In this document: in pieces, positions 37,527-48,734 of the stretch
How positions within the stretch are numbered: the stretch's first letter is position 1
Layout: every line of letters begins with the position of its first letter
Origin: Agromyces rhizosphaerae
GTDB taxonomy: Bacteria > Actinomycetota > Actinomycetes > Actinomycetales > Microbacteriaceae
Direction: 5' to 3'
Assembly (NCBI RefSeq): GCF_027925245.1
Contig: NZ_BSDP01000001.1
Span: 2,480,001 to 2,544,000 of the forward strand
Length of the DNA stretch: 64,000 bases
The notes under the pieces: generated by a model
The model's input: the letters and a program-made list of their open reading frames with translations, nothing else
Databases searched by the model: none
What the model was told of the DNA's origin: nothing
Program-made: the position numbers and the translations under genes

Positions 37527-38530
37527 AGGGCAGCAGCGGAAAGTCGCGTGCGGGAGCCGTGCGCAAGAAGGGCAAGGGCGCGTCGACCGGCACCGGGGGA
37601 CACGGGCGCAAGGCGCTCGAGGGCAAGGGCCCGACGCCCAAGGCGGAGGACCGCGAGTACCACCCCGCGCACAAGCGCAAGGTGCAGGCCGAGCGCCGCG
37701 CCGCGAAGCAGGGCGGCCAGGGCGGGCAGAAGGGGGCGCCGCGCGGCGCGTCCGGGGCCTCGCGACGCTCGAAGTCGGGTGACGAGGCGGAGATCGTGAC
37801 GGGTCGCAACGCGGTCGTCGAGGCGCTGCGCGCGAAGATCCCGGCCAGCACCCTCTACGTCGCGGCACGCGTCGAGATGGACGACCGCGTGCGCGAGGCG
37901 CTGAAGGTCGCGACCAACCGCGACATCCCGATCATGGAGGTCATGCGACCCGAGCTCGACCGGCTCGCCGGCGACGGCGGCGTCCACCAGGGCCTCGCGC
38001 TGAAGGTGCCGCCCTACGAGTACGCCCACCCGGTCGAGCTGCTCGACGAGCTCCTCGACCGCGACGAACTGCCGCTGCTCGTGGCGCTCGACGGCGTGAC
38101 CGACCCGCGCAACCTCGGCGCGATCATCCGCTCTACCGCGGCGTTCGGCGGGCAGGGCGTCATCGTGCCCCAGCGACGCTCGGCGGGCGTGACGGCCGCG
38201 GCCTGGCGGACGTCGGCCGGCGCCGCCGCGCGGGTGCCCGTGGCGATGGCGTCGAACCTCACCCAGACCCTCAAGGCACTCAAGGAGCGCGGGGTGTTCG
38301 TGCTCGGTCTCGACGGCGGCGGCGACGTGAGCCTGCCCGGGCTCTCCTTCGCCGATCGCCCGATCGTCGTGGTCGTCGGCAGCGAGGGCAAGGGACTCTC
38401 CCGGCTCGTCACCGAGACCTGCGACGCGATCGTGTCGATCCCGATCCACGACGCGACCGAGTCGCTGAACGCCGGCATCGCCGCATCCGTCACGCTCTAC
38501 GAGGTCGCCAAGCTCCGCGCCGAGGGCTGA
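37523..38530 (+). CDS. rlmB: TrmH-family rRNA methyltransferase (RlmB-like)
   Basis: 335 residues from the ATG at 37523 (GGAG nine bases upstream). The first ~90 residues are a Lys/Gly/Arg-rich, probably disordered RNA-binding tail. Then IVTGRNAVVEALRAKIP starts the L30-like substrate-binding domain, and the SPOUT knot has LVALDGVTDPRNLGAIIRST, VVGSEGKGLSRL and VSIPIHDATESLNAGIAASVTL. It 2'-O-methylates a guanosine in 23S rRNA by analogy. The start overlaps the cysS stop (ATGA). Confidence 0.93.
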   Translation: MKGSSGKSRAGAVRKKGKGASTGTGGHGRKALEGKGPTPKAEDREYHPAHKRKVQAERRAAKQGGQGGQKGAPRGASGASRRSKSGDEAEIVTGRNAVVEALRAKIPASTLYVAARVEMDDRVREALKVATNRDIPIMEVMRPELDRLAGDGGVHQGLALKVPPYEYAHPVELLDELLDRDELPLLVALDGVTDPRNLGAIIRSTAAFGGQGVIVPQRRSAGVTAAAWRTSAGAAARVPVAMASNLTQTLKALKERGVFVLGLDGGGDVSLPGLSFADRPIVVVVGSEGKGLSRLVTETCDAIVSIPIHDATESLNAGIAASVTLYEVAKLRAEG

Positions 38531-38534
38531 CGGG

Positions 38535-38558
38535 AGCGGATGCCACGGGGCATCCGCT
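38535..38558. terminator. hairpin between rlmB and the DUF4032 gene
   Basis: AGCGGATGCC and GGCATCCGCT pair over 10 bp with loop ACGG. It lies between the convergent stops at 38530 and 38561 and again consists of an inverted GGATGCC pair. Confidence 0.7.
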
Positions 38559-38560
38559 GC

Positions 38561-39874
38561 TCAGACCCGCGACCGCCAGTCGCCCTCGTCGTCGAGCGTC
38601 GAGATGGGCCCGGTGGCCTGGCCGACCATGGTCGTCGGCATGGTGATCGCCTCGGTGGGCGGGGAGATGACGGTCGCCTCGTCGCGGCGATGCCGCAGCA
38701 CCGAGTTCACGTACGACGACATCGCCTCGGCGAGCGGGATGTCGTGGCCGGCCTCCTGCGCCATGAACCATCGGTGCTCGAGGAGCTGGTGGAACATCTC
38801 GGCGGGCTCGAGCTTGCCCTTCAGCTCCGCGGGGATGGATCGGATGACCGGCTCGAAGACCCGCACGAGCCACTCGTGGGCGATCATCTCCTCGTCCGCG
38901 CCGGGCCGGCCGTACATCGCGCGGTAGCTGTCGAGGTCGTTGAGCAGCCGGCGCGCCTGGTTCTCCTGGGCGTCGAGACCGGTGAGCCGGAGCAGGCGCC
39001 GGTGGTGGTGCCCGGCGTCGACGACCTTGGGGCGGATGCGCACGGTCGTGCCGGCGTCGTCGGTGCGGATCGCGAGCTCCTCGATGTCGAAGCCCAGCGC
39101 GTTCAGGCGGTTGACCCGCTCGTTGATGCGCCAGCGCTCGGCGCTCGAGAACGACTCGGCGCCGGTGAGCTCGGTCCACAGGCTCCGGTAGGCGTGGACG
39201 ATGCCGTCGCTGATGCGCACGGGGTCGAGCTCGTCGGCGACGCGGCCGCCCGCCTCGAGGTCGAGCAGCTCACCGGCGATGTTCACGCGCGCGATCTCGA
39301 GGTCGTTCTCGCGCTGGCCGTTCGACAGCCCGCCCTCGTACAGCTTGCCGGTCTCGGCGTCGACCAGGTACGCGGCGAACGCGCCCGCGTCGCGGCGGAA
39401 GAGCGTGTTCGACAGCGACACGTCGCCCCAGAAGAACCCGATGATGTGCAGGCGGACGAGCAGCACCGCGAGCGCGTCGACCAGCCGCGTGGCGGTGTCG
39501 GGCCGGAGCGTCTGCGAGAACAGGGCGCGATAGGGGAGCGAGAAGCGCAGGTGACGGGTCACGAGCACCGGGCGGAGCGGCTCGCCGTCGGCGTCGACGC
39601 GGTTGGAGATCACGGCGACGGGCTCGACGCACGGGACCATGAGGCGCTGCAGCGTGCGCAGCATCTCGTACTCGCCGCGGGCCATCTCCGCGGTCGTCTC
39701 CTTGACCGCGACGACGTAGCCCCCGAAGTGGGCGAAGCGCACGAGGTGGCGCGAGATGCCCTTGGGGAGCGCGGCGATGGTCTCGTTCGGCCAGGCGTCG
39801 AGCGGCAGGTGCCACGGGAGGTCGAGCAGTGCCGGGTCGACCGTGGCGGAGGTGATGGACAGCGAAGCGGTCAT
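38561..39874 (-). CDS. DUF4032 domain protein with kinase-like N-terminal half
   Basis: 437 residues. Conserved blocks: GGYVVAVKETTAEMARGEYE (ATP-binding-like Lys), LVRLHIIGFFWGDVSLSNTLF (catalytic-loop-like HxxGFFWGD-SLSNT, as in lipopolysaccharide kinases) and AYLVDAETGKLYEG (DxE metal-binding-like). The C-terminal half is the actinobacterial DUF4032 part. A phosphotransferase on lipid or sugar is plausible but unproven. Monocistronic. Confidence 0.75.
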   Translation of the reverse strand: MTASLSITSATVDPALLDLPWHLPLDAWPNETIAALPKGISRHLVRFAHFGGYVVAVKETTAEMARGEYEMLRTLQRLMVPCVEPVAVISNRVDADGEPLRPVLVTRHLRFSLPYRALFSQTLRPDTATRLVDALAVLLVRLHIIGFFWGDVSLSNTLFRRDAGAFAAYLVDAETGKLYEGGLSNGQRENDLEIARVNIAGELLDLEAGGRVADELDPVRISDGIVHAYRSLWTELTGAESFSSAERWRINERVNRLNALGFDIEELAIRTDDAGTTVRIRPKVVDAGHHHRRLLRLTGLDAQENQARRLLNDLDSYRAMYGRPGADEEMIAHEWLVRVFEPVIRSIPAELKGKLEPAEMFHQLLEHRWFMAQEAGHDIPLAEAMSSYVNSVLRHRRDEATVISPPTEAITMPTTMVGQATGPISTLDDEGDWRSRV

Positions 39875-39922
39875 TGCTGCAACCGTACAGTGCCCGCCCC
39901 CGCGCTCCTACCGCGGAGACGA

Positions 39923-39962
39923 ACGACGCCGGCCGGGCTCCGAGGAGCCCGGCCGGCGTCGT
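39923..39962 (-). terminator. strong terminator after the sugar ABC ATPase gene
   Basis: A perfect 18-bp GC-rich stem with loop CGAG, 15 bases beyond the stop of the ATPase gene on the minus strand and upstream of the DUF4032 gene. Confidence 0.88.
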
Positions 39963-39977
39963 GGTGCGAGATCGGGG

Positions 39978-41078
<1,101 letters not shown>

Positions 41079-41328
41079 CGTTCTTTGCTCCTTCACCGGC
41101 AGGTACGTGCCGGACGATCCGTTGTGAATGGAATGCGTCGACGCCGCCAGTGGCATCGACACGCGCCCCAGTATGCCATGCCGGGACCGTGATGCGAACC
41201 TCGATGCCGAGGAATGCTCGTATCCACCGGTCGCCGGGCGTGTTTGGACGATTCCCAGCGTGCGGCCCTACGATCGGTTCTTGCGTTCGCAGGGATCCTG
41301 CGCGCCCACAGCATACGGAGACCAATCG

Positions 41329-42240
41329 ATGACCTACGGCGGATCGGACCGACCCACCAAGAACGAACGGCGCGAGGCGGCTCGCGAGAAGGCCCGGCAG
41401 CTGCGTGAGGAGCAGCGTCGGCGCGAGCGTCGGAACAAGTTCCTCATCCAGGGCGGCGTCATCGTCGCGGTCGTCGCGATCGTCGCCCTGATCGGCACCC
41501 TGATCTGGCAGAACATCCAGCCCGAGGGCCCCGGGCCGCGCAACATGGCCAGCGACGGCATCGTCTACGACGTCGGCATGGTGCCGGTCGAGACCACGGC
41601 CCTGGAGCCCGACGAGGCGCCCACCGCGACCGTGCAGGACGAGAGCGGCACGATCGCCAACATCGTGACGTACGTCGACTACCTCTGCCCCTTCTGCGGT
41701 CAGTTCGAGACGACCAACGGCGACCAGATCCGCACCATGGTGGAGTCGGGTGCGGCGACGATCGAGATCCACCCGGTCGCGATCCTCACCAACCGCTCGG
41801 CCGGCTCGCAGTACTCCCTGCGCGCGGCGAACGCCGCCGGCTGCGTGGCCGACGCGTCCCCCGAGCAGTTCTACGACTTCAACGCGCTGCTGTTCGCCAA
41901 CCAGCCCGAGGAGGGCACCACCGGCCTCAGCAACGACGAGCTCAAGGCGCTCGCCGCGGAGGCCGGCGCGAGCTCGCTGTCGAGCATCGAGCAGTGCATC
42001 GACGACACCGAGTTCAAGGGCTGGGTGCAGGACGCCACGAACCGGTTCCTGTCCGAGCCCATCCCGAACTCCGACATCGAGACCCAGCAGCGCGGCACCC
42101 CGACCGTCGTGGTCAACGGCAAGCAGTACACCGGCTCGCTGACCGACCCGGCCGAGTTCGCGTCGTTCGTGCTCCAGGCGACGGCCGACACGTACACCGA
42201 GGCGACCGCGACGCCGACCCCCGAGCCCGACGACGAGTGA
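41329..42240 (+). CDS. membrane-anchored DsbA-like thioredoxin domain protein
   Basis: 303 residues from the ATG at 41329, with CGGAG eight bases upstream. A long Arg/Glu-rich cytoplasmic helix (residues 10-36), one membrane helix (about 39-60), then an extracellular DsbA-like domain with VDYLCPFCGQFE (active-site Cys120/Cys123) and the cis-Pro region RGTPTVVVNGKQY. The C-terminus is Thr/Pro/Glu-rich. It should assist disulfide formation or isomerisation in exported proteins. Monocistronic with a strong terminator. Confidence 0.9.
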   Translation: MTYGGSDRPTKNERREAAREKARQLREEQRRRERRNKFLIQGGVIVAVVAIVALIGTLIWQNIQPEGPGPRNMASDGIVYDVGMVPVETTALEPDEAPTATVQDESGTIANIVTYVDYLCPFCGQFETTNGDQIRTMVESGAATIEIHPVAILTNRSAGSQYSLRAANAAGCVADASPEQFYDFNALLFANQPEEGTTGLSNDELKALAAEAGASSLSSIEQCIDDTEFKGWVQDATNRFLSEPIPNSDIETQQRGTPTVVVNGKQYTGSLTDPAEFASFVLQATADTYTEATATPTPEPDDE

Positions 42241-42257
42241 TCGTCGGCTGAGTGATG

Positions 42258-42293
42258 CGGCAGGGGCCCGGCGTTCGCGCCGGGCCCCTGCCG
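42258..42293 (+). terminator. terminator after the DsbA-like gene
   Basis: A perfect 16-bp stem (CGGCAGGGGCCCGGCG with its complement) and a TTCG tetraloop, 18 bases after the stop. It ends 30 bases before tRNA-Thr, and a TATCAT -10 candidate (42294-42299) abuts it. Confidence 0.88.
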
Positions 42294-42322
42294 TATCATG
42301 ACCGAAGGCCCGCGAGGGCCAG

Positions 42323-42398
42323 GCCGGCTTGGCGCAATCGGTAGCGCAACGCTCTTGTAAAGCGTAGGTTGCGGGTTCGAGTCCCGCAGCCGGCTCCA
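42323..42398 (+). tRNA. tRNA-Thr(TGT)
   Basis: A complete cloverleaf with encoded CCA (42396-42398). Acceptor GCCGGCT pairs with AGCCGGC, anticodon loop CTTGTAA gives anticodon TGT, and T-arm GCGGGTTCGAGTCCCGC is canonical. The discriminator is T. It reads Thr ACA codons. Confidence 0.97.
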
Positions 42399-42414
42399 GT
42401 GGACGGTCGAGCCG

Positions 42415-42816
42415 TCAGTCCTCCGGCGTGAACTCCAGCGCGATCGAGTTCATGCAGTAGCGGTCGCCCGTGGGCGTGCCGAACCCGTCGGGGAAGACGT
42501 GCCCCAGGTGCGAGCCGCACCCGGCGCAGCGCACCTCGGTGCGCACCATGCCGAGCGAGCGGTCCTCGATCAGCTCGACCGCCTCCGGCCGGACCGACTC
42601 GTAGAAGCTCGGCCAGCCGCAGCCGGAGTCGAACTTCGTGCCGCTCTGGAAGAGCTCCGCGCTGCAGGCCCCGCACGTGTAGATGCCGGCGCGCTCCTCG
42701 TCGAGCAGCTCGCCGGTCCACGGGCGCTCCGTGCCCGCGCCCCGCAGCACCTCGTAGCGCTCGGCGCCCAGGTGCTCGCGCCACTCGTCATCGCTCTTGC
42801 GGACCTCGTAGCCCAT
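42415..42816 (-). CDS. msrB: peptide-methionine (R)-S-oxide reductase
   Basis: 133 residues, complete MsrB domain. Two CxxC zinc pairs (YTCGACSAELF and VRCAGCGSHLGHVF), WPSFYE substrate pocket and the catalytic Cys in RYCMNSIAL near residue 122. It reduces methionine-R-sulfoxide in proteins. Monocistronic, convergent with tRNA-Thr. Confidence 0.96.
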   Translation of the reverse strand: MGYEVRKSDDEWREHLGAERYEVLRGAGTERPWTGELLDEERAGIYTCGACSAELFQSGTKFDSGCGWPSFYESVRPEAVELIEDRSLGMVRTEVRCAGCGSHLGHVFPDGFGTPTGDRYCMNSIALEFTPED

Positions 42817-42973
42817 GGTGTTCCCTTCGTCGGCGTCATCCTACGCGCGCCCGCTGCTCGCGCCGCGCGCTCGTGTCGCAGGACGCAACATGCGCGGACC
42901 CCGGCATGTTCCCGCGTCGGCCGGCCGGCGCGCGCCTAGGATTGCCGGACGCAGGTACCCGGAGGGAGCGCGC

Positions 42974-43264
42974 ATGGCGGAGGCGGAGCACCGGAGCGGC
43001 GGGCTCTCCGAGCGCGACCTGCGCGTGCTCGCGTTCGAGCGGGAGTGGTGGTCGCACGCCGGTGCCAAGGAGGAGGCCATCCGCGACGCGTTCGGCTTCA
43101 GCCCGGCCCGGTACTATCAGGTGCTCGGTGCGTTGATCGACTCCCCGGACGCGCTGCGCCACGACCCCATGCTGGTGAAGCGGTTGCAGCGGCTGCGCGA
43201 GTCGCGTGCCCGGGCGAGGTCGCGTCGTGCGCTGTCGTACGGCCGCACCGCGACTGACCGCTGA
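42974..43264 (+). CDS. DUF3263 family small actinobacterial protein
   Basis: 96 residues from the ATG at 42974 after GGAGGGAG. LRVLAFEREWWSHAGAKEEAIRD, FGFSPARYYQVLGALIDSP and a basic C-terminus match DUF3263, a conserved actinobacterial helix-turn-helix-like family of unknown role. It is 15 bases before the LytR_C gene, the usual neighbour in this phylum, so they are probably cotranscribed. Confidence 0.88.
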   Translation: MAEAEHRSGGLSERDLRVLAFEREWWSHAGAKEEAIRDAFGFSPARYYQVLGALIDSPDALRHDPMLVKRLQRLRESRARARSRRALSYGRTATDR

Positions 43265-43279
43265 CCCGACTGGACCCCG

Positions 43280-46037
<2,758 letters not shown>

Positions 46038-46068
46038 TCCCACCCCAGCCGGCGGATGCCGGCGAACG

Positions 46069-46103
46069 CGACGGGCGTCTCCCCACCGGGGAGGCGCCCG
46101 TCG
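46069..46103 (+). terminator. terminator after groEL
   Basis: A 16-bp stem with one G-U pair (CGACGGGCGTCTCCCC with GGGGAGGCGCCCGTCG) and loop ACC, 31 bases after the groEL stop. Confidence 0.82.
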
Positions 46104-46156
46104 TCGTTCCCGCCCGGCACGCTCGCCCTTGACGCCGGGCTCCCGCGCTTGGTGTC

Positions 46157-47542
46157 ATGAGTCGCATGACCGTCACGGTGGACGCCGACTACCTCGTCGT
46201 CGGGGCGGGTGCCATGGGCATGGCCTTCCTCGACGCGCTGTTCGAGCACTCCGACGCCACGGTCGCGCTCGTCGACCGGCGCCACGCGCCCGGCGGGCAC
46301 TGGCTCGGGGCGTATCCGTTCGTGCGCCTGCACCAGGCATCCGCGCTCTACGGGGTCGCCTCGACGCTGCTCGGCGACGGGCGCCTGCAGCAGGTCGGCC
46401 CGGAGGCGGGCCTGCAGGAGCGCGCGACCGCGCCCGAGATCGTCTCGTACTACGGGCGGGTGCTCGAGCGGATGGTCGCGAGCGGGCGGGTGACGTTCTT
46501 CCCCGGGTGCGAGTACACCGGGGGCACCCGGTTCCGGTCGCTCGTGAGCGGCGAGGAGTACTCCGCCGACCGGGCGCGCCTGGTCGATGCGACGTACGTC
46601 GAGGGCTCGATCCCGTCGGAGACGGCGCCGCCCTTCGCGGTCGAGCCCCGGGCGACCGTCATCCCGGCAGGGGGCCTCGCTCGCCTGGACCACGCGCCCC
46701 GGCAGTTCGTCATCGCCGGCGGCGGCAAGACCGCGATGGACGCGTGCGTCTGGCTGCTGCAGCGGGGCGTCGACCCCGGCGCGATCTGCTGGGTGCGCCC
46801 CCGCGAGGCGTGGCTGTTCGACCGGGCGGTCGTGCAGCCCGATCCGGCCGTGTTCCTCGGCATGGCGGCCGACACCATGGAGTCGGCGATCGGCGCGGCG
46901 ACGCCGGACGAGATCTTCCTGCGCCTCGAGGAGCGGGGCGTGATGCTGCGCGTCGACCGCGGCGTGCTGCCCACCATGGCGAAGACGCCGACGATCGGGC
47001 AGTGGGAGATCGACCTGCTGCGGACGATCACGAACGTCGTCCGCCGCGGGCACCTGGTCGCGGCCGCGCCGGGCCGACTCGTCTTCGCCGACGGCGACGT
47101 GCGGGTGGACCCCGACGCGGTGGTCGTGCACTGCGCGGCGCCGGGCCTGCCCGACCGGCCGGCCGTGCCGATCTGGCAGCCCGACGCGATCCGCCCGCAG
47201 GTCGTGCGCGTGGGCTTCCCGTGCCTCGGCGCGGCGATGGCCGGCTTCGTCGAGGCCACGCGTGACGACGACGAGGCGAAGAACGCGATCTGCCGGCCGA
47301 CGTCGTACTCGGACTCGCCGGTCGACTGGCTGACGATGCAGGTGGAGGGCTCCGTCTCCGCGCAGGCGATGAGCGGCGCGCGCGACCTGAAGGCGTTCGC
47401 GAACTCGACGGCGCTCAACCCCGGTCGCGTCACCCCCGACCGGGCGGAGGACCCCGCGGTCGCCGAGGCGTCCGCGCGGCTGAAGGCGGCGATCGGGCCC
47501 GGCCGGGAGCAGATCACGCGGCTGCAGGCCGAGTTCGCCTGA
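46157..47542 (+). CDS. FAD/NAD(P)-binding oxidoreductase
   Basis: 461 residues. N-terminal dinucleotide fold DYLVVGAGAMGMAFLDAL (GxGxxG) followed by the acidic strand end VALVDRRHAPGGHW; a second glycine-rich motif QFVIAGGGKTAMDACVWLL near residue 188 implies NAD(P)H binding. Resembles class B flavin monooxygenases or lysine/ornithine hydroxylases in outline, but no specific substrate motif is recognised. ATG at 46166 is an alternative start. It sits 88 bases before the formamidase gene at the edge of the purine locus; a functional link is unproven. Confidence 0.8.
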   Translation: MSRMTVTVDADYLVVGAGAMGMAFLDALFEHSDATVALVDRRHAPGGHWLGAYPFVRLHQASALYGVASTLLGDGRLQQVGPEAGLQERATAPEIVSYYGRVLERMVASGRVTFFPGCEYTGGTRFRSLVSGEEYSADRARLVDATYVEGSIPSETAPPFAVEPRATVIPAGGLARLDHAPRQFVIAGGGKTAMDACVWLLQRGVDPGAICWVRPREAWLFDRAVVQPDPAVFLGMAADTMESAIGAATPDEIFLRLEERGVMLRVDRGVLPTMAKTPTIGQWEIDLLRTITNVVRRGHLVAAAPGRLVFADGDVRVDPDAVVVHCAAPGLPDRPAVPIWQPDAIRPQVVRVGFPCLGAAMAGFVEATRDDDEAKNAICRPTSYSDSPVDWLTMQVEGSVSAQAMSGARDLKAFANSTALNPGRVTPDRAEDPAVAEASARLKAAIGPGREQITRLQAEFA

Positions 47543-47630
47543 CCAGACCGCGCGCCGACCGCGTCCCGGCGGCCGGTACCCTCGACCGACAGAGGTGCCG
47601 TCGGCACCGGCGACGGAACGGAGCGCGTGC

Positions 47631-48734
47631 ATGGGCGGATATCGGGGAGTGCTCCAGGCGGGCGACGGCGTCGGCGACGGCCGGCCGTACCTGCCCGCCG
47701 AGGTCGGGGCGCTGCACTGGGGGAGACTGCCCTCGCGCGCCGACGCGCCCGTGCTCACGATCGACCCGGGCGACGAGGTCGTCGTCGACACCGTCAGCCA
47801 CGAGGGCATCCTCGAGGACCAGGGGCGCGACCCGGTCGCGTTCTTCGGGGCGCAGGGCGTCGAACCCGACGCGGTGCTGGCGGAGGCGGCCGCCCTCGCG
47901 GCATCCGACCACCCCCGCGACCCCCGTGTCGACGGCCCGCACGTCGTGACCGGCCCGATCCACGTGCGCGGCGCGCGCCCCGGCGACCTGCTGAAGCTCA
48001 CCGTGCTCGACACCACGCCACGGGTGCCGTACGGCGTCATCTCGAACCGCCACGGCCGCGGCGCGCTGCCCGGCGAGTTCCCGCGCGGCGAGGGCAACGT
48101 GAGCGTGTTCGCGCCCATCGACCAGGGCGCCGGCGGCGACTGGTTCGGCGCGCTGCCGCTGGACGACGGCGGCGAGCGCGTCGTGCGGTTCCCGCTCGCG
48201 CCGTTCTTCGGCATCATGGGCGTCGCCGTCGACGCCGACGAGCGCCCGCACTCGGTGCCGCCCGGCACGCACGGCGGCAACATCGACATCAAGCTGCTCA
48301 GCGAGGGCGCGTCGCTCTACCTGCCGGTGCAGGTGCCCGGCGCGCTCGCGTACCTCGGCGACCCCCACTTCGCGCAGGGCGACGGGGAGGTCGCGCTCAC
48401 GGCGCTCGAGGCATCGCTGCGCGGCACGATCCGGTTCGACGTCATCGCCCGCGAGGACGCCGTGCGCGAGTTCGGCGACGTCGCCGCGCCGCTGGCCGAG
48501 ACGAGCGAGTACCTCGTGCCGACGGGCATGGACGAGGACCTCGACGTCGCGATGCAGGACTGCGTGCGGCGCGCGGTCGCGCTGCTCGAGGCGCGGTACG
48601 GGATGGACCCGCACCTGGCGCTCGCGTACCTCAGCGCGGCGACCGACTTCGACATCTCGCAGGTCGTCGACCTCGTGAAGGGCGTGCACGCGCGCATCCG
48701 CACCTCCGACTTCCGCGAGGTGCGCCGTGGCTGA
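47631..48734 (+). CDS. acetamidase/formamidase family amidohydrolase
   Basis: 367 residues from the ATG at 47631 (CGGAG eight bases before). FmdA/AmdA family: DTVSHEGILEDQGRDPVAFF, TGPIHVRGARPGDLLKL, GVISNRHGRGALPGEFP, HGGNIDIKLLSEGASLYLPV and YLSAATDFDISQVVDLVKGVHA. It hydrolyses short amides to ammonia and the acid by analogy. Its last 8 bases overlap the AtzH-amidase gene, so they are coupled, and both may release nitrogen from amide products of purine breakdown. Confidence 0.9.
   Translation: MGGYRGVLQAGDGVGDGRPYLPAEVGALHWGRLPSRADAPVLTIDPGDEVVVDTVSHEGILEDQGRDPVAFFGAQGVEPDAVLAEAAALAASDHPRDPRVDGPHVVTGPIHVRGARPGDLLKLTVLDTTPRVPYGVISNRHGRGALPGEFPRGEGNVSVFAPIDQGAGGDWFGALPLDDGGERVVRFPLAPFFGIMGVAVDADERPHSVPPGTHGGNIDIKLLSEGASLYLPVQVPGALAYLGDPHFAQGDGEVALTALEASLRGTIRFDVIAREDAVREFGDVAAPLAETSEYLVPTGMDEDLDVAMQDCVRRAVALLEARYGMDPHLALAYLSAATDFDISQVVDLVKGVHARIRTSDFREVRRG

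Noticed and set aside
34464..37868. 1134-codon minus-strand frame across carD, ispDF and cysS
   Set aside because: It lies antisense to three well-recognised genes and shows no domain.
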